Shown piece by piece: positions 43,194-52,407 of a DNA stretch of 64,000 nucleotides (its first letter is position 1; every line of letters begins with the position of its first letter). Origin of the DNA: an uncultured bacterium (GTDB lineage: Bacteria > Actinomycetota > Coriobacteriia > Coriobacteriales > Coriobacteriaceae); the NCBI GenBank assembly GCA_958349055.1, contig CATWBO010000004.1:1-64000 (forward strand), written 5' to 3'. A program made the translations under genes and the position numbers. The notes under the pieces were generated by a model, which saw only the letters and a program-made list of their open reading frames with translations, was not told where the DNA came from and ran no database searches.

Positions 43194-43403
43194 TTAGATT
43201 GCTCTTGCCTGTTCGGGGAACGCCTTGTCTAGGGATGCTTGGAGCTTTTCGAACGATGCTCGCAAGTTGAGGCTCTGATTAGTTGAGCGTTTGGCTTTTG
43301 TGGTGGGGGAGTCGAGGAGGCCGTTTCTCTGTGTCGGGGGGAAGGAGAAAAGGTCCGCATGTTTTAGGGATGGCTGCTGTGCTGCGTCATTGGAAGAATG
43401 CAT
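43194..43403 (-). CDS. small hypothetical protein upstream of the AraC gene
   Basis: A 69-residue product with no recognised family. It is polar at the start and has an amphipathic helix near the end (LRASFEKLQASLDKAF). A strong GAGGAGG lies ten bases before ATG 43403, which supports translation. It precedes the AraC gene by 25 bp. It might be a regulatory short gene or a leader; codon use is not decisive. Confidence 0.45.
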   Translation of the reverse strand: MHSSNDAAQQPSLKHADLFSFPPTQRNGLLDSPTTKAKRSTNQSLNLRASFEKLQASLDKAFPEQARAI

Positions 43404-43656
43404 GCTTATGCGGCCTCCTCGATGTCCACCAAAAGGTTGCGCACAGGGTGTGCTGCTAGGTCCCGTGCGTTGGCAGTATTATGCCGCGGTCGTTACAAGG
43501 AAGCGCTAAAGAAAGGCTTAATGAGGTTTGCGATTACAGTGAAACCGCAGGTTAAGGCTATCGAGTAGCACTCTTGAAAGGTTTTGAGCTTAAGGGCTTT
43601 CTAAGGTTTGTGGCGCGGATGTGGCGCGCGCGTGCGGGACCCGTGAATGGCTCGTT
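43404..43656. other. intergenic region with AAACCGCAGGT core
   Basis: No gene is seen. AAACCGCAGGT at 43542-43552 matches the core of the elements at 12441 and 47875. GAAAGGCTTAA (43511) and CTTAAGGGCTTTC (near 43588) are imperfect arms around it. Confidence 0.5.
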
Positions 43657-44646
43657 TTAGCGTTGCGGGGTCGCGGCTCGCACCTGCTCGATGACCTGTT
43701 CCATCGTGGCGTCGATGCGGTCCTTTTTGAGTTCGCATTCCCAGATAGTTATGGGTGTCCAGCCCATTTCGGTGAGCGCTGCCACGGCGGCGCGGTCGCG
43801 CTCGACGTTGCGGCGGAACTTTGCTTCCCAAAACTCAACGTTGCGCTTGGGCTGGCTCGGATTGCACTTGGGGCAGCGATGCCAAAAGCAACCGTTGACG
43901 AAGATAGCGATCTTGCGGCCGGGAAAGGCGATGTCGGGCTTGCCGGGGACTTTCCATTCCAGGCGATATCCTGTAAGGCCCGCCGCGCGGAGGCGCTGGC
44001 GAACGAGGAGCTCGGGCTTGGTGTTGGCGCGCTTGTTACCCTTCATGGACTTTTTGATGGCGGCGCGACGACGGACCAGCTCGCGTTCGTCGGCGGAGAG
44101 GTCCGAGGTGTCGATGCCGTCGAGCAGACCGGGTTTGGGGCGCTTTTTGGAGCGGCGTTTGGTTTTGCGCTTGGGCTTGGTGGCGGACTGTTCTTCGGCG
44201 TTGTCGCTGGTGTCGACTGAACTTTCGGCGCCTGCAAGTCGATCTTCCTTCAGCTCAATCAGCGCATCGATGAGCCCCTTGTCGGCGGGCATCCACTCAA
44301 CGGTGGCCAGCGATGTACGCGGAATCCAGCGGATGTCGAGTTGCCGGTCGTGCTTCTGGGGTTCATCGGATTCATCGGCCAGCGAGCAGTAATAGCATTC
44401 CATGGAGAGATGGAAATCGGGGTAGTCGTACTCGACGGTATAGAAATCGCGCAGGTTGGTGACCTTCACCTGCAGTTCTTCCATGAGCTCGCGACGCACG
44501 GCGTCTTCGGGCGTCTCGCCACGCATGAGCTTGCCGCCCGGAAACTCCCAAAGTCCCTGCATGTCGCCATAGCCGCGCTGCACGGCCAGCAGCTCGTCGG
44601 ATCCATCCTTGCGAATGATCCCAGCAGCAACATGAACAGTCTTCAA
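43657..44646 (-). CDS. fusion of a NudG-like Nudix hydrolase and a Vsr endonuclease
   Basis: A 329-residue two-domain protein in one unbroken frame. Residues 1-130 are a Nudix hydrolase with the complete box from Gly38 to Val60 (Glu44, then RELMEEL with Glu53, Glu56 and Glu57). The rest of this domain resembles NudG/MutT, which clean oxidised or methylated dNTPs. A basic linker rich in Lys and Arg (residues about 145-190) follows. Residues 193-329 are a very-short-patch repair endonuclease: NTKPELLVRQRLRAAG, GKPDIAF (catalytic Asp238), FVNGCFWH and WECELKK. TTG 44646 is the start, with AGAGGA six bases upstream. No dcm-like methyltransferase is nearby. Confidence 0.88.
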   Translation of the reverse strand: MKTVHVAAGIIRKDGSDELLAVQRGYGDMQGLWEFPGGKLMRGETPEDAVRRELMEELQVKVTNLRDFYTVEYDYPDFHLSMECYYCSLADESDEPQKHDRQLDIRWIPRTSLATVEWMPADKGLIDALIELKEDRLAGAESSVDTSDNAEEQSATKPKRKTKRRSKKRPKPGLLDGIDTSDLSADERELVRRRAAIKKSMKGNKRANTKPELLVRQRLRAAGLTGYRLEWKVPGKPDIAFPGRKIAIFVNGCFWHRCPKCNPSQPKRNVEFWEAKFRRNVERDRAAVAALTEMGWTPITIWECELKKDRIDATMEQVIEQVRAATPQR

Positions 44647-44794
44647 CAGGAGTCCTCTCTCAACATCAACAAGTGACAGGCTAGCTACCCGTACCTTACA
44701 CAACGGTAAGGCAAGCGTAAGCCATATCGATGGTAGCCGACTCGTCTTCTTGCGACTATAGATGCCGTAGACTAATCGCAAGAAAGGACTCGGT

Positions 44795-45580
44795 ATGCAA
44801 ACCATGCAAGCAGCGACCCCGGTACTGGAGGTCGCGCATCTCGAAAAGGTATATGGAGCGCTGGGCAACGTGACCCGTGCGCTCAACGACGTCAGCTTTA
44901 CCGTCAACCGCGGCGAATTCGTTGGCATCATGGGCGCCTCGGGCTCGGGCAAGTCGACGTTGCTCAACTGCGTTTCGACCATCGATAGCGCCACGAGCGG
45001 CACCATCCGCATCAACGGCCAGGACGTGACGCGCATGAAGCAGGCCAAGCTTTCGCAGTTCCGCCGCGAGGAGCTCGGCTTTATCTTCCAGGATTCCAAC
45101 CTGCTCGATACGCTCACGGCACGCGAGAACATCGCCCTGCCGCTCACCATCGCCCGCACAAACTCGGCAGAGATCTCGACCCGCGTGCAGGATGTGGCAG
45201 CGCGCCTGTCCATCAGCCAGGTGCTCGACAAGTATCCCTACCAGATGTCCGGCGGTCAGCAGCAGCGCGTTGCCGCGGCTCGCGCCCTCGTCACCGACCC
45301 CACCATGATCATGGCCGACGAGCCCACCGGCGCCCTCGATTCCAAGAGCGCCCGTCTGCTGCTCGAGAGCCTGGAGGCCCTCAACCGCCGCCTGCGCGCC
45401 ACCGTGCTCATGGTCACGCACGACAGCTTTGCCGCCAGCTACACGAGCCGTGTGCTGTTTATTCGCGACGGCAAGATCTTCACCGAGCTGCGCCGCGGCG
45501 ACACCGACCGCCGAGAGTTCTTCGACCGCATTATGGAGGTCGTTGCCATGATGGGCGGTGAGGGCTCCGATGCTCTGTAA
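44795..45580 (+). CDS. ABC transporter ATP-binding protein, BceA/MacB-like
   Basis: A 261-residue ATPase. GASGSGKSTLLN is Walker A, SGGQQQRVAAARAL the signature, and MIMADEPTGALDSKSA Walker B with D-loop; the switch histidine is in VTHD. It belongs to the lipoprotein/antimicrobial-peptide group that pairs with FtsX-type permeases. The permease gene overlaps its end by 11 nt. AAAGGA precedes ATG 44795. It is divergent from the Nudix-Vsr gene. BceAB modules usually sit beside a two-component system; none is seen here. Confidence 0.92.
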   Translation: MQTMQAATPVLEVAHLEKVYGALGNVTRALNDVSFTVNRGEFVGIMGASGSGKSTLLNCVSTIDSATSGTIRINGQDVTRMKQAKLSQFRREELGFIFQDSNLLDTLTARENIALPLTIARTNSAEISTRVQDVAARLSISQVLDKYPYQMSGGQQQRVAAARALVTDPTMIMADEPTGALDSKSARLLLESLEALNRRLRATVLMVTHDSFAASYTSRVLFIRDGKIFTELRRGDTDRREFFDRIMEVVAMMGGEGSDAL

Positions 45581-47771
45581 ACTCGCTTGGGGCAACGTCC
45601 GCCGCGCCGGCCGCGACTACCTCGTCTACCTTTTGACGCTCACCCTGGGCGTCACGGTCTTCTATGCCTTTAACACCATCTCGATGCAGGTCGACATCGC
45701 CGGAATCGATGAAGAGGGCTTGGCGCAGGTTATGGGCAGCATGCTCGGCTACCTGACGTACTTTTTGGCCGGCGTCATGGCCTTTTTGATGGTGTACGCC
45801 AATAACTTCATCATGAAACGCCGCAAGAAGGAGTTTGGCCTGTACCAGGTGCTCGGCATGGGGCGCGGGCGCGTCGCCACGATTATGGCGCTCGAGACCG
45901 TGATCGTTTCGGTCGGCGCCTTTGTCGCCGGCATTGTGCTGGGTGTGGGGCTCTCCCAGCTCATGACGTTCTTTACGGCTTCGCTCTTTAAGACACAGAT
46001 CGCCAATTTCCACTTCTTTTTCTCGGTGCATGCGTTCAACCTGACCCTTGCCTGCATGCTCGTAATGTTTGTGCTCACGCTACTGCTGAACCTTCGCGTC
46101 GTGCGTCGTGCCAAACTCATTGAGCTTATGGGTGCCGAGCGTCGCAACGAGAACATCAAGACACGCAACCCCTGGATCGCGATTGTCATCTTTGCCGTGG
46201 GCGTGGTGCTGGTGGGCGTGGCCTATTACCGTCTGCTACGTGACGGGTTCCCGCTAACCGCGACGGACAGCAAGCTGCAAGAGGCCATGAACCAGTTTGG
46301 CATTACGACCGCTATGGTTACAGTGGGCACCTTTGCCCTGTTCTGGGGACTCTCGGGCATGCTCATCAAGCTGCTGCAGAGCTTGCGCGGCGTGTATTGG
46401 CGCGGACTTAACATGTTTACCGTGCGTCAGCTTTCGGCCAAGGTCAATACGGTGTGCTTTTCGATGGGCGTCATCGCGATGATTCTGTTCCTCGCCATTA
46501 CCTCGGTGACGTGCGGTATGTCGATTGCCAACGTGATGAACGAGAATTTGGAGCGCTATAACCCTGTTGACGTGTCTCAGACGTATATCTATTACACGCC
46601 CGAAACGCTCGACTACTACAAGGAGTATGTCAATCCGTCTGAGGCCGATCGCATGGTGCTGGCCGATGCAACGGTCGATTTGTACGCTGCATGGCACGGT
46701 GAGCGCAAGTCGGCGGACAACAACGACGAGACCGGCAAGAAGGTCAATATCGCCGATGTTGCCGGTGAGCATGCGCAGATCGATTCGTATCTGAGTTACC
46801 CGCTTGGCGGCTCGGGTCCCTCGGTGGTGGCGGGTGAGATGTGCAAGGCCATGGGCGAAAAACTTCCCAAGGCGCTCGAGGGAAGCAACGCCGATGCGAT
46901 GGGTCTGTATGTGACGCCGGCGAGCCAGTACAACAAATTGCGTCAGATGATGGGTGAGGAGCCGGTGAGCATTGGCCGGGACCAGTACTTGCTTACGTGT
47001 GATATGGGCGGTGAGCTGGGCGACCTGTACACCAAATACATGGCCGGCGGCCATACCCTCACCTTGGGCGGGCATGAGCTCAAGCCCGCAACCGATAAGT
47101 CGGACGAGGACACGGCGGCCATCGCCAACTCGGCGATGGGCAGCAATCCCGGTACCGTGGTCGTAGCCGATGAGCTGCTGTCCCAGCTTAATCTGCAGCC
47201 GTATGCCAGTAATCTGCTCGTTAATTACAAACAGGGTATGGATACGACCGAGGCAGACGAGAGCATTAAATACACCTTGCTCGACAATCTGCTCGTTGAC
47301 GGCAAGGAGCCGGGGTCGTGGGGAGTCTTCATCACGCGTTCCGAGATGTACACGCAGGCGGCGCAGATGAACGGCATGATTAGCTATCTGGCCATCTACA
47401 TTGGCTTTGTACTGGTCGTTGCGTGCGCGGCAATCCTATCGATCCAGCAGCTCTCCAATGTGGCCGACGGCAGCCGCAGCTATCGTGTGCTGGCACAGAT
47501 CGGCTGTGACGACCGCCAGATTCGCCATTCGGTGATGGCGCAGCAAGCGGTATTCTTCCTGTTCCCGCTGGCAGTGGGCCTGGCGCACTCCTTTGTGGCG
47601 CTCAAGGTGATTATCGAGCTGGTGAGCATATTCGGCAGCATGAGCATCGGCGGCACCGTGGGCCTCACCTGCGCGATTTTCCTGGCGGCCTACGGCGGCT
47701 ACTTCTTGGTAACGTACCTCATGAGCACCGGCATGGTACAAGCTGCCATCGCCACCCGTTATAGCGAGTAA
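45570..47771 (+). CDS. ABC transporter permease, BceB-like FtsX family
   Basis: A 733-residue permease with about ten membrane segments: one N-terminal, a group at about 55-225, further ones near 245-310, and three at the C-terminus. Two FtsX domains lie at residues about 60-185 and 610-730. The large extracytoplasmic domain (about 320-605) lies between the later helices, as in BceB proteins that sense and remove bacitracin-like peptides. ATG 45570 follows GGTGAGGG and overlaps the ATPase stop. Resistance to a cell-wall-active peptide is the likely role, with lipid II cycle intermediates as possible targets (inference). Confidence 0.9.
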   Translation: MLCKLAWGNVRRAGRDYLVYLLTLTLGVTVFYAFNTISMQVDIAGIDEEGLAQVMGSMLGYLTYFLAGVMAFLMVYANNFIMKRRKKEFGLYQVLGMGRGRVATIMALETVIVSVGAFVAGIVLGVGLSQLMTFFTASLFKTQIANFHFFFSVHAFNLTLACMLVMFVLTLLLNLRVVRRAKLIELMGAERRNENIKTRNPWIAIVIFAVGVVLVGVAYYRLLRDGFPLTATDSKLQEAMNQFGITTAMVTVGTFALFWGLSGMLIKLLQSLRGVYWRGLNMFTVRQLSAKVNTVCFSMGVIAMILFLAITSVTCGMSIANVMNENLERYNPVDVSQTYIYYTPETLDYYKEYVNPSEADRMVLADATVDLYAAWHGERKSADNNDETGKKVNIADVAGEHAQIDSYLSYPLGGSGPSVVAGEMCKAMGEKLPKALEGSNADAMGLYVTPASQYNKLRQMMGEEPVSIGRDQYLLTCDMGGELGDLYTKYMAGGHTLTLGGHELKPATDKSDEDTAAIANSAMGSNPGTVVVADELLSQLNLQPYASNLLVNYKQGMDTTEADESIKYTLLDNLLVDGKEPGSWGVFITRSEMYTQAAQMNGMISYLAIYIGFVLVVACAAILSIQQLSNVADGSRSYRVLAQIGCDDRQIRHSVMAQQAVFFLFPLAVGLAHSFVALKVIIELVSIFGSMSIGGTVGLTCAIFLAAYGGYFLVTYLMSTGMVQAAIATRYSE

Positions 47772-47809
47772 CAAGCCGGTAAAACCGTCGCAAAATCAGA
47801 GGCGTATGA

Positions 47810-47844
47810 CCGCCGCGAAGGGACCAGGGGCCCTTTCGCGGCGG
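47810..47844. terminator. hairpin after the ABC permease
   Basis: CCGCCGCGAAGGG pairs with CCCTTTCGCGGCGG, followed by TATTTT. Confidence 0.78.
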
Positions 47845-47874
47845 TATTTTGCCTATCTGGTGCGTCTCGGATGC

Positions 47875-47993
47875 AAGTGAGTAGACTTTTTTGAACTTGC
47901 CGAGCACATCACGACAAATGATCGATAAAACCGCAGGTCAGGGCTGTGGCGTTTTAGGGCGTGCTTGGCCTCCTGCAAAAAGCCTACTCACTT
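47875..47993. repeat. 119-nt element: inverted arms around the AAACCGCAGGT core
   Basis: AAGTGAGTAGACTTTTTT (47875-47892) pairs with CAAAAAGCCTACTCACTT (47976-47993) with two mismatches. GCCGAGCA and AAACCGCAGGT (47928-47938) lie inside in the same order as in the element at 12441. Confidence 0.75.
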
Positions 47994-48098
47994 AGTTTTT
48001 CTGCTAGAAGATCGCCACGAGGGAAAACAGCTCTCTCGCGGCGGTTGGCGTTTGCCCAGATAAAATCTACCAAAATAAACCTGTCCCTTTTTGGCAGG

Positions 48099-49064
48099 CT
48101 AGCGCTTCCAAAAGTGGAGGATCAGCGTGGTGCGGTTTTGCTGCTCGGTTTTGACCAGGATGTTATGGATGTGGGTTTTGACGGTGCCCACGGCAAGGAA
48201 TAGCTCGTCAGCGATCTCTTGGTTCGACTTGCCCAGCACGACCAAACGCATGACCTCGGTCTCGCGGTTGGAAAGCTTGTAGGCGTTGCGGTAGAAGGGC
48301 ATCTGCTCTTCGATATGTCGATCAAGATCGCTGACATTCTTTTCCTCGGGTGCCTCCTGCATGCGGATCGAAAGCACGTGATACGCGTAGATAATCAGCA
48401 GGATGGCAAAGTAGCAAGCGAAGACGTTCTCGCTAAAGTTGCGCTCGGACAGGTACAACTGCAGCCAAGAGGGCGCCAGGCTCATGGGAACCACCAAGAT
48501 GTTGTAGAAGTCCTCGGCAACGATGCAGCCAACCAGAATGGCGCCTATAATCAGGTGTTTCTTCTGGTTGTTAACACGTGCCTTCAGCTCAACCTTTGTA
48601 CTCTTGTGAGCCGTCCAAAAGATATACAGTCCCACAAAGATGAGGAACACCTGACGCATGGTGTAGTAAAGCCACTGGTGCATAGGGCCATAGGGGACGG
48701 CAACGATAATCAACAGCTCGCTTACCAAGAACGTTGCGACGGGAATGACGAACAGCTTCTTAGAATGCTTGTCGAGCAGGTCCATGGCAATCAGCCAAAT
48801 AAAAGCCTGTGAAGCGGTCGCCACAAGGGTCCGCAACACAGGCATGGTAATTGAGTAATAGTCGCTGGCCGGAAAACTCTGGTTTTGCAAAGTGTATTCA
48901 AAAAAGAAGATCTCGGTCATCTCGATGGCATAGCAAATAAAAACGCCGCTGCCATAGATAAAGAAGCGTCGACGGGACGAGGCGTAGGCGGCAAGCGAGA
49001 GCACCGCCGTCACAATACAGATAACGAGTATCGCTAGGGTGTAGAAGAACATGAGCGTGTTCAT
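48099..49064 (-). CDS. membrane LuxR-type regulator, AguR-like
   Basis: A 321-residue protein with seven predicted N-terminal membrane helices (residues about 5-235) and a C-terminal LuxR helix-turn-helix, with LSNRETEVMRLVVLGKSNQE and AVGTVKTHIHNILVKT. AguR of Lactococcus, the membrane activator of the agmatine operon, has this architecture. The gene is divergent from the putrescine carbamoyltransferase operon, the same position as aguR, so it very likely senses agmatine and activates that operon (inference). I chose ATG 49064; ATG 49079 is possible. A paralogue is at 56017. Confidence 0.87.
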   Translation of the reverse strand: MNTLMFFYTLAILVICIVTAVLSLAAYASSRRRFFIYGSGVFICYAIEMTEIFFFEYTLQNQSFPASDYYSITMPVLRTLVATASQAFIWLIAMDLLDKHSKKLFVIPVATFLVSELLIIVAVPYGPMHQWLYYTMRQVFLIFVGLYIFWTAHKSTKVELKARVNNQKKHLIIGAILVGCIVAEDFYNILVVPMSLAPSWLQLYLSERNFSENVFACYFAILLIIYAYHVLSIRMQEAPEEKNVSDLDRHIEEQMPFYRNAYKLSNRETEVMRLVVLGKSNQEIADELFLAVGTVKTHIHNILVKTEQQNRTTLILHFWKR

Positions 49065-49180
49065 CTGTCGCCGTCCCATCTCATCTGATCTTTGAATAGG
49101 CTCCGTAAACCCTACGGATATACCGCCCTCAACCGTATGTCCCGTTGCGGATTAGAGGACGTGATACAGGATACCCGTAT

Positions 49181-49270
49181 ACCGTTCACGGTTCTAGATA
49201 GTAAACCCCCTCCAAGCCCGTTACCTGCGGGTTTATATTGGTTTAGAGGGGATGTAACTCCGTGAACGGT
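49181..49270. promoter_or_regulatory. ACCGT dyads upstream of the putrescine carbamoyltransferase gene
   Basis: ACCGTTCACGGT (49181-49192) and CCGTGAACGGT (49260-49270) flank TAAACCCC and GGTTTAGAGGGG, which can pair. The region separates the divergent LuxR gene and operon. Confidence 0.6.
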
Positions 49271-49393
49271 CTTTAATCCCGAATAAACTAGGTAAAAATT
49301 GCATACGGGTGAATGATGGTGTTGTCAACACGAGGCGTGATGTACGAGCGCCTCTCAGTAATAGTCGGCAAGACCGGCGGAAAGGAAATCGAC

Positions 49394-50467
49394 ATGGCAC
49401 TGCCTAAGGATTTCATCGACACCAACGACTTCACCAAAGAGCAGATCCTGGCTATCGAGGATCTTGGCCTGGCAATGAAGAAGGCCATCAAGGTTGACGG
49501 TTATTATCCGCACCTGCTCCGCAACAAGAGCCTTGGCATGATCTTCCAGCAGGTTTCCACCCGCACCCGTCTTTCCTTCGAGACCGCTATGTGCGACCTC
49601 GGCGGCCACGCTCAGTTCTACGGCCCTGGTACCATCCAGCTCGGTGGCCACGAGTCCCTGGGTGACACCGCTCGCGTCATGGGCGACCTGCTCGATATCA
49701 TGATGGCTCGCGTTGACCGTCACAAGGACGTCGTCGGCCTCGCCGAGGGCTCCGCTGTGCCCGTCATCAACGGCATGTCCGAGTTCAACCATCCCACGCA
49801 GGAGATGGGCGACCTCATGACCATGCTCGAGAACCTCCCCGAGGGCAAGAAGATCGAGGACTGCACCCTGGCCTTCATCGGCGACGCCACCCAGGTCTGC
49901 GTCTCCCTCATGTTCATCGCCTCCAAGGTCGGCATGAAGTTTGTCCAGTTTGGACCTAAGGGCCACCAGATCCCCGACGGCGGCCTGCACGTTGGCACCG
50001 TTGAGGAGCGCGCCGAGTTCGGCAAGCAGATGATGGCCATCGCCGAGGAGAACTGCAAGGTCTCCGGCGGCTCCATCGTCATCTCCGACGACATCGAGTG
50101 CATCAAGGGCGCCGACTTCATCTACACCGACGTGTGGTATGGCCTGTACGACGAGGAGGTCTCGGGCGAGAACTACATGGACGTGTTCTATCCCAAGTAT
50201 CAGGTCACCATGGACATGATGAACTTCGCCGGCCCCAACTCCAAGTTCATGCACTGCCTGCCGGCCACCCGCAACGAGGAGGTTGTCGACGAGGTCATGG
50301 ACGATCCCGAGCGCTCCCTGTGCTGGGTCGAGGCCGAGAACCGCAAGCACTCCATCCGCGCTCTCCTTGCCGCTCTGGGCAAGCGCACTCCGCTCAACGA
50401 CGAGGGCGTCGAGTACTCCGCCAAGGCTGAGCTCCACGCCGCTCTCGAGGCTCTCGAGCAGCTCTAA
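49394..50467 (+). CDS. aguB: putrescine carbamoyltransferase
   Basis: A 357-residue transcarbamylase that splits N-carbamoylputrescine with phosphate into putrescine and carbamoyl phosphate. [11 protein letters not shown] binds carbamoyl phosphate, [11 protein letters not shown] and [14 protein letters not shown] are the other conserved loops, and a long C-terminal helix suits PTC trimers. Ornithine carbamoyltransferase is similar, but the adjacent agmatine deiminase and antiporter favour PTC. ATG 49394 follows AAAGGA. It is the first gene of aguB-aguD-aguA. Carbamate kinase, which would yield ATP from the product, is not in the window. Confidence 0.9.
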   Translation: MALPKDFIDTNDFTKEQILAIEDLGLAMKKAIKVDGYYPHLLRNKSLGMIFQQVSTRTRLSFETAMCDLGGHAQFYGPGTIQLGGHESLGDTARVMGDLLDIMMARVDRHKDVVGLAEGSAVPVINGMSEFNHPTQEMGDLMTMLENLPEGKKIEDCTLAFIGDATQVCVSLMFIASKVGMKFVQFGPKGHQIPDGGLHVGTVEERAEFGKQMMAIAEENCKVSGGSIVISDDIECIKGADFIYTDVWYGLYDEEVSGENYMDVFYPKYQVTMDMMNFAGPNSKFMHCLPATRNEEVVDEVMDDPERSLCWVEAENRKHSIRALLAALGKRTPLNDEGVEYSAKAELHAALEALEQL

Positions 50468-50493
50468 GCCTCAAGGCTTTTAAAAGCACGTTT

Positions 50494-50568
50494 GCGGGCG
50501 GCGGATGCTCGTCTCCTGTCGCCCGCTCACCGAGGCCCAAGCAATTGCCTTAATACCTTAGGGCCTCG
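50494..50568 (+). other. two intercistronic hairpins between aguB and aguD
   Basis: GCGGGCG (50494-50500) pairs with CGCCCGC (50520-50526), and CGAGGCCC (50531-50538) pairs with GGGCCTCG (50561-50568). Neither has a T-tract; they may tune or process the operon mRNA. Confidence 0.6.
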
Positions 50569-50600
50569 GATCTGTCCAAGACTGAGCGAAGGAGCTCATC

Positions 50601-52040
50601 ATGAGCGACGGAAAGAAAAAGCTTTCCTTCTTGACGGTCATTTCGACCATCATCTGCGTCGTCTTCGTTTGCGAGGCCGCCGCACCTGCTGCCGCCATTG
50701 GCAACCAGCAGTTCTTCTGGTGGATCTTCCTGATCCTGACCTTCCTGCTCCCTTACGGCATGGTCGTCGCCGAGCTCGGCACCACCTATGACGGCGAGGG
50801 CGGCATTTACGACTGGGTGCGTGATGGCCTGGGCGACAAGTGGGGCGCCCGCATTTCGTACTACTACTGGGTTAACTACCCGCTGTGGATCGCCTCTCTG
50901 GCTACCATGTTCCCCGATATTCTGGGCATGGTCTTTGGCGTCGAGTTCAATCTGATCGCCAAGATGGGTATCGATCTTGCCTTTGTGTGGATCGTCTACC
51001 TCATGGGCCGCTCCAAGGCGGCCGACTCCGAGTGGGTCCTTAACGGTGGCGCCATCATCAAGGTCGCCGTTGCCGTTATCGTCGGCGCTCTGGGCATTTG
51101 GTATGCCATGGAGAACGGTTTTGCGAACGACATGTCCGCTACCACGTTCCTGCCCGAGCTCACCAACACCAACGCCCTCGGCTACCTGTCGATCATCATC
51201 TTTAACTTCATGGGCTTCGAGGTCATCTGCACCATGACCGATGACATGGCCGATCCCGCTCGCGATATCCCCAAGGCTATCATCGTTGGCGGCCTGTCCA
51301 TCGCCGTGATCTACCTGTTCGCTGGCTTTGGCATCGGCGCTGCGGTGCCGGCCGACTCCATCGATCCCGACTACGGCATGATCGTCGCAGTCCAGACCAT
51401 GGTGGGCGACTCCATGATCTTCAAGGTCATCTGCATCGCCTTCCTGATCACCCTGTTCGCCAACATGGCCGCCTGGTCCTTCGGCGTCAACTCCGTCGCC
51501 CGCTACGCTGCCGAGCACGGCAACATGCCCAAGGTCTTCGCCTCGATGATCTCGGATGACGATATGCCCAACGGCGCCAACCTGGTCAACGCCATCGTTG
51601 CCTCCCTGGTGCTGTGCCTGCAGCTGGTTCCCATCGACGCCATCTCCAACGGTGTCTTCTGGATGCTCTTCGGCACCTCCGTCGTCTTCCTGCTGCTGAC
51701 CTACATCCCGATGTTCCCGGCGTTCCTCAACCTTCGTAAGAACGACCCGAACCGTGAGCGCATCTTCACGTTCCCGTTTAAGGGCACCATGATGAAGGTC
51801 ATGCTGGCCATCCCCTGCATCGAGCTGGTCCTGGCCATCGTCGCAACGCTGGTGCCGTTCTCCGCCGCCGAGATTGGCGACAAGCTCCCGATGATCGTTA
51901 TCTTCATCGTGCTCGTGCTCATCGGCGAGGTCGTCCGCGTCGTCAGCGCCAAGGGCCGCAAGGAAGAGTACAAGGGTCTGACCCCTGAGCTCGCAGCCCA
52001 GCGTCTCGCTGAGGAGGCCGCCGAGGCCGAGGAGAACTAG
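50601..52040 (+). CDS. aguD: agmatine/putrescine antiporter, APC superfamily
   Basis: A 479-residue amino-acid/polyamine permease with about 12 membrane helices. FLTVISTIICVVFVCEAAAP forms the first helix, GGIYDWVRDGLGDKWG the substrate loop, and FNFMGFEVICTMTDDMADP lies in the middle. The C-terminus is an acidic cytoplasmic tail. Between aguB and aguA it most probably exchanges agmatine for putrescine, which makes the pathway self-sustaining. AAGGAG precedes the ATG. A paralogue of similar length is at 54248. The family also contains glutamate/GABA antiporters, so the substrate rests on context. Confidence 0.9.
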   Translation: MSDGKKKLSFLTVISTIICVVFVCEAAAPAAAIGNQQFFWWIFLILTFLLPYGMVVAELGTTYDGEGGIYDWVRDGLGDKWGARISYYYWVNYPLWIASLATMFPDILGMVFGVEFNLIAKMGIDLAFVWIVYLMGRSKAADSEWVLNGGAIIKVAVAVIVGALGIWYAMENGFANDMSATTFLPELTNTNALGYLSIIIFNFMGFEVICTMTDDMADPARDIPKAIIVGGLSIAVIYLFAGFGIGAAVPADSIDPDYGMIVAVQTMVGDSMIFKVICIAFLITLFANMAAWSFGVNSVARYAAEHGNMPKVFASMISDDDMPNGANLVNAIVASLVLCLQLVPIDAISNGVFWMLFGTSVVFLLLTYIPMFPAFLNLRKNDPNRERIFTFPFKGTMMKVMLAIPCIELVLAIVATLVPFSAAEIGDKLPMIVIFIVLVLIGEVVRVVSAKGRKEEYKGLTPELAAQRLAEEAAEAEEN

Positions 52041-52407
52041 AGCACCCGGTTCTGGGGCTCCAACCCTCCTCGTGCACCAACGCGCGCTTCGTCGGGCTTG
52101 TCGCTCCCGACTCCGGGCACTCTAGCCTCTTCGGAGGCGTGCCCAAGCGACAGGTTTGCTAACCATTCCCCGGGGTGGGTGTGAGCGATAGCTCCGGTAA
52201 CCACCGCCCACCCCAATCTCTCTTCCGTATCCTTCGTGCGTTTTGTCTCCGCGCACTTGGTTACGTCGTCGCTTGCCGGTGCGATTCCGTGAAAACCGGC
52301 GCCGGGCGCCCCGACCTTTGCCGGGGAACGGGCGCCTACCATCTCTTGGTTTTAGGCTGCGGGTAACCCGCCCGCAGCAAGCGATCGTTCGATTTGGAGG
52401 AAATCTT
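52041..52407 (+). other. 367-bp structure-rich region before aguA
   Basis: No gene is seen. Several hairpins can be drawn, for example GGCAC-N16-GTGCC near 52117, GGGTGGG-type pairing around 52175-52215, and CTGCGGG with CCCGCAG at 52359-52379. It may be an attenuated leader or a processed spacer within the operon; I recognise no known riboswitch. Confidence 0.4.

Noticed and set aside
44647..45231. N-terminal extension of the Nudix-Vsr protein
   Set aside because: The extension is antisense to the ABC ATPase gene and has no homology; TTG 44646 has a good ribosome site.
49394..50467. Ornithine carbamoyltransferase assignment
   Set aside because: The neighbours are agmatine deiminase and a polyamine antiporter with an AguR-like regulator and no arginine deiminase genes. 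It remains a possibility but is less likely.
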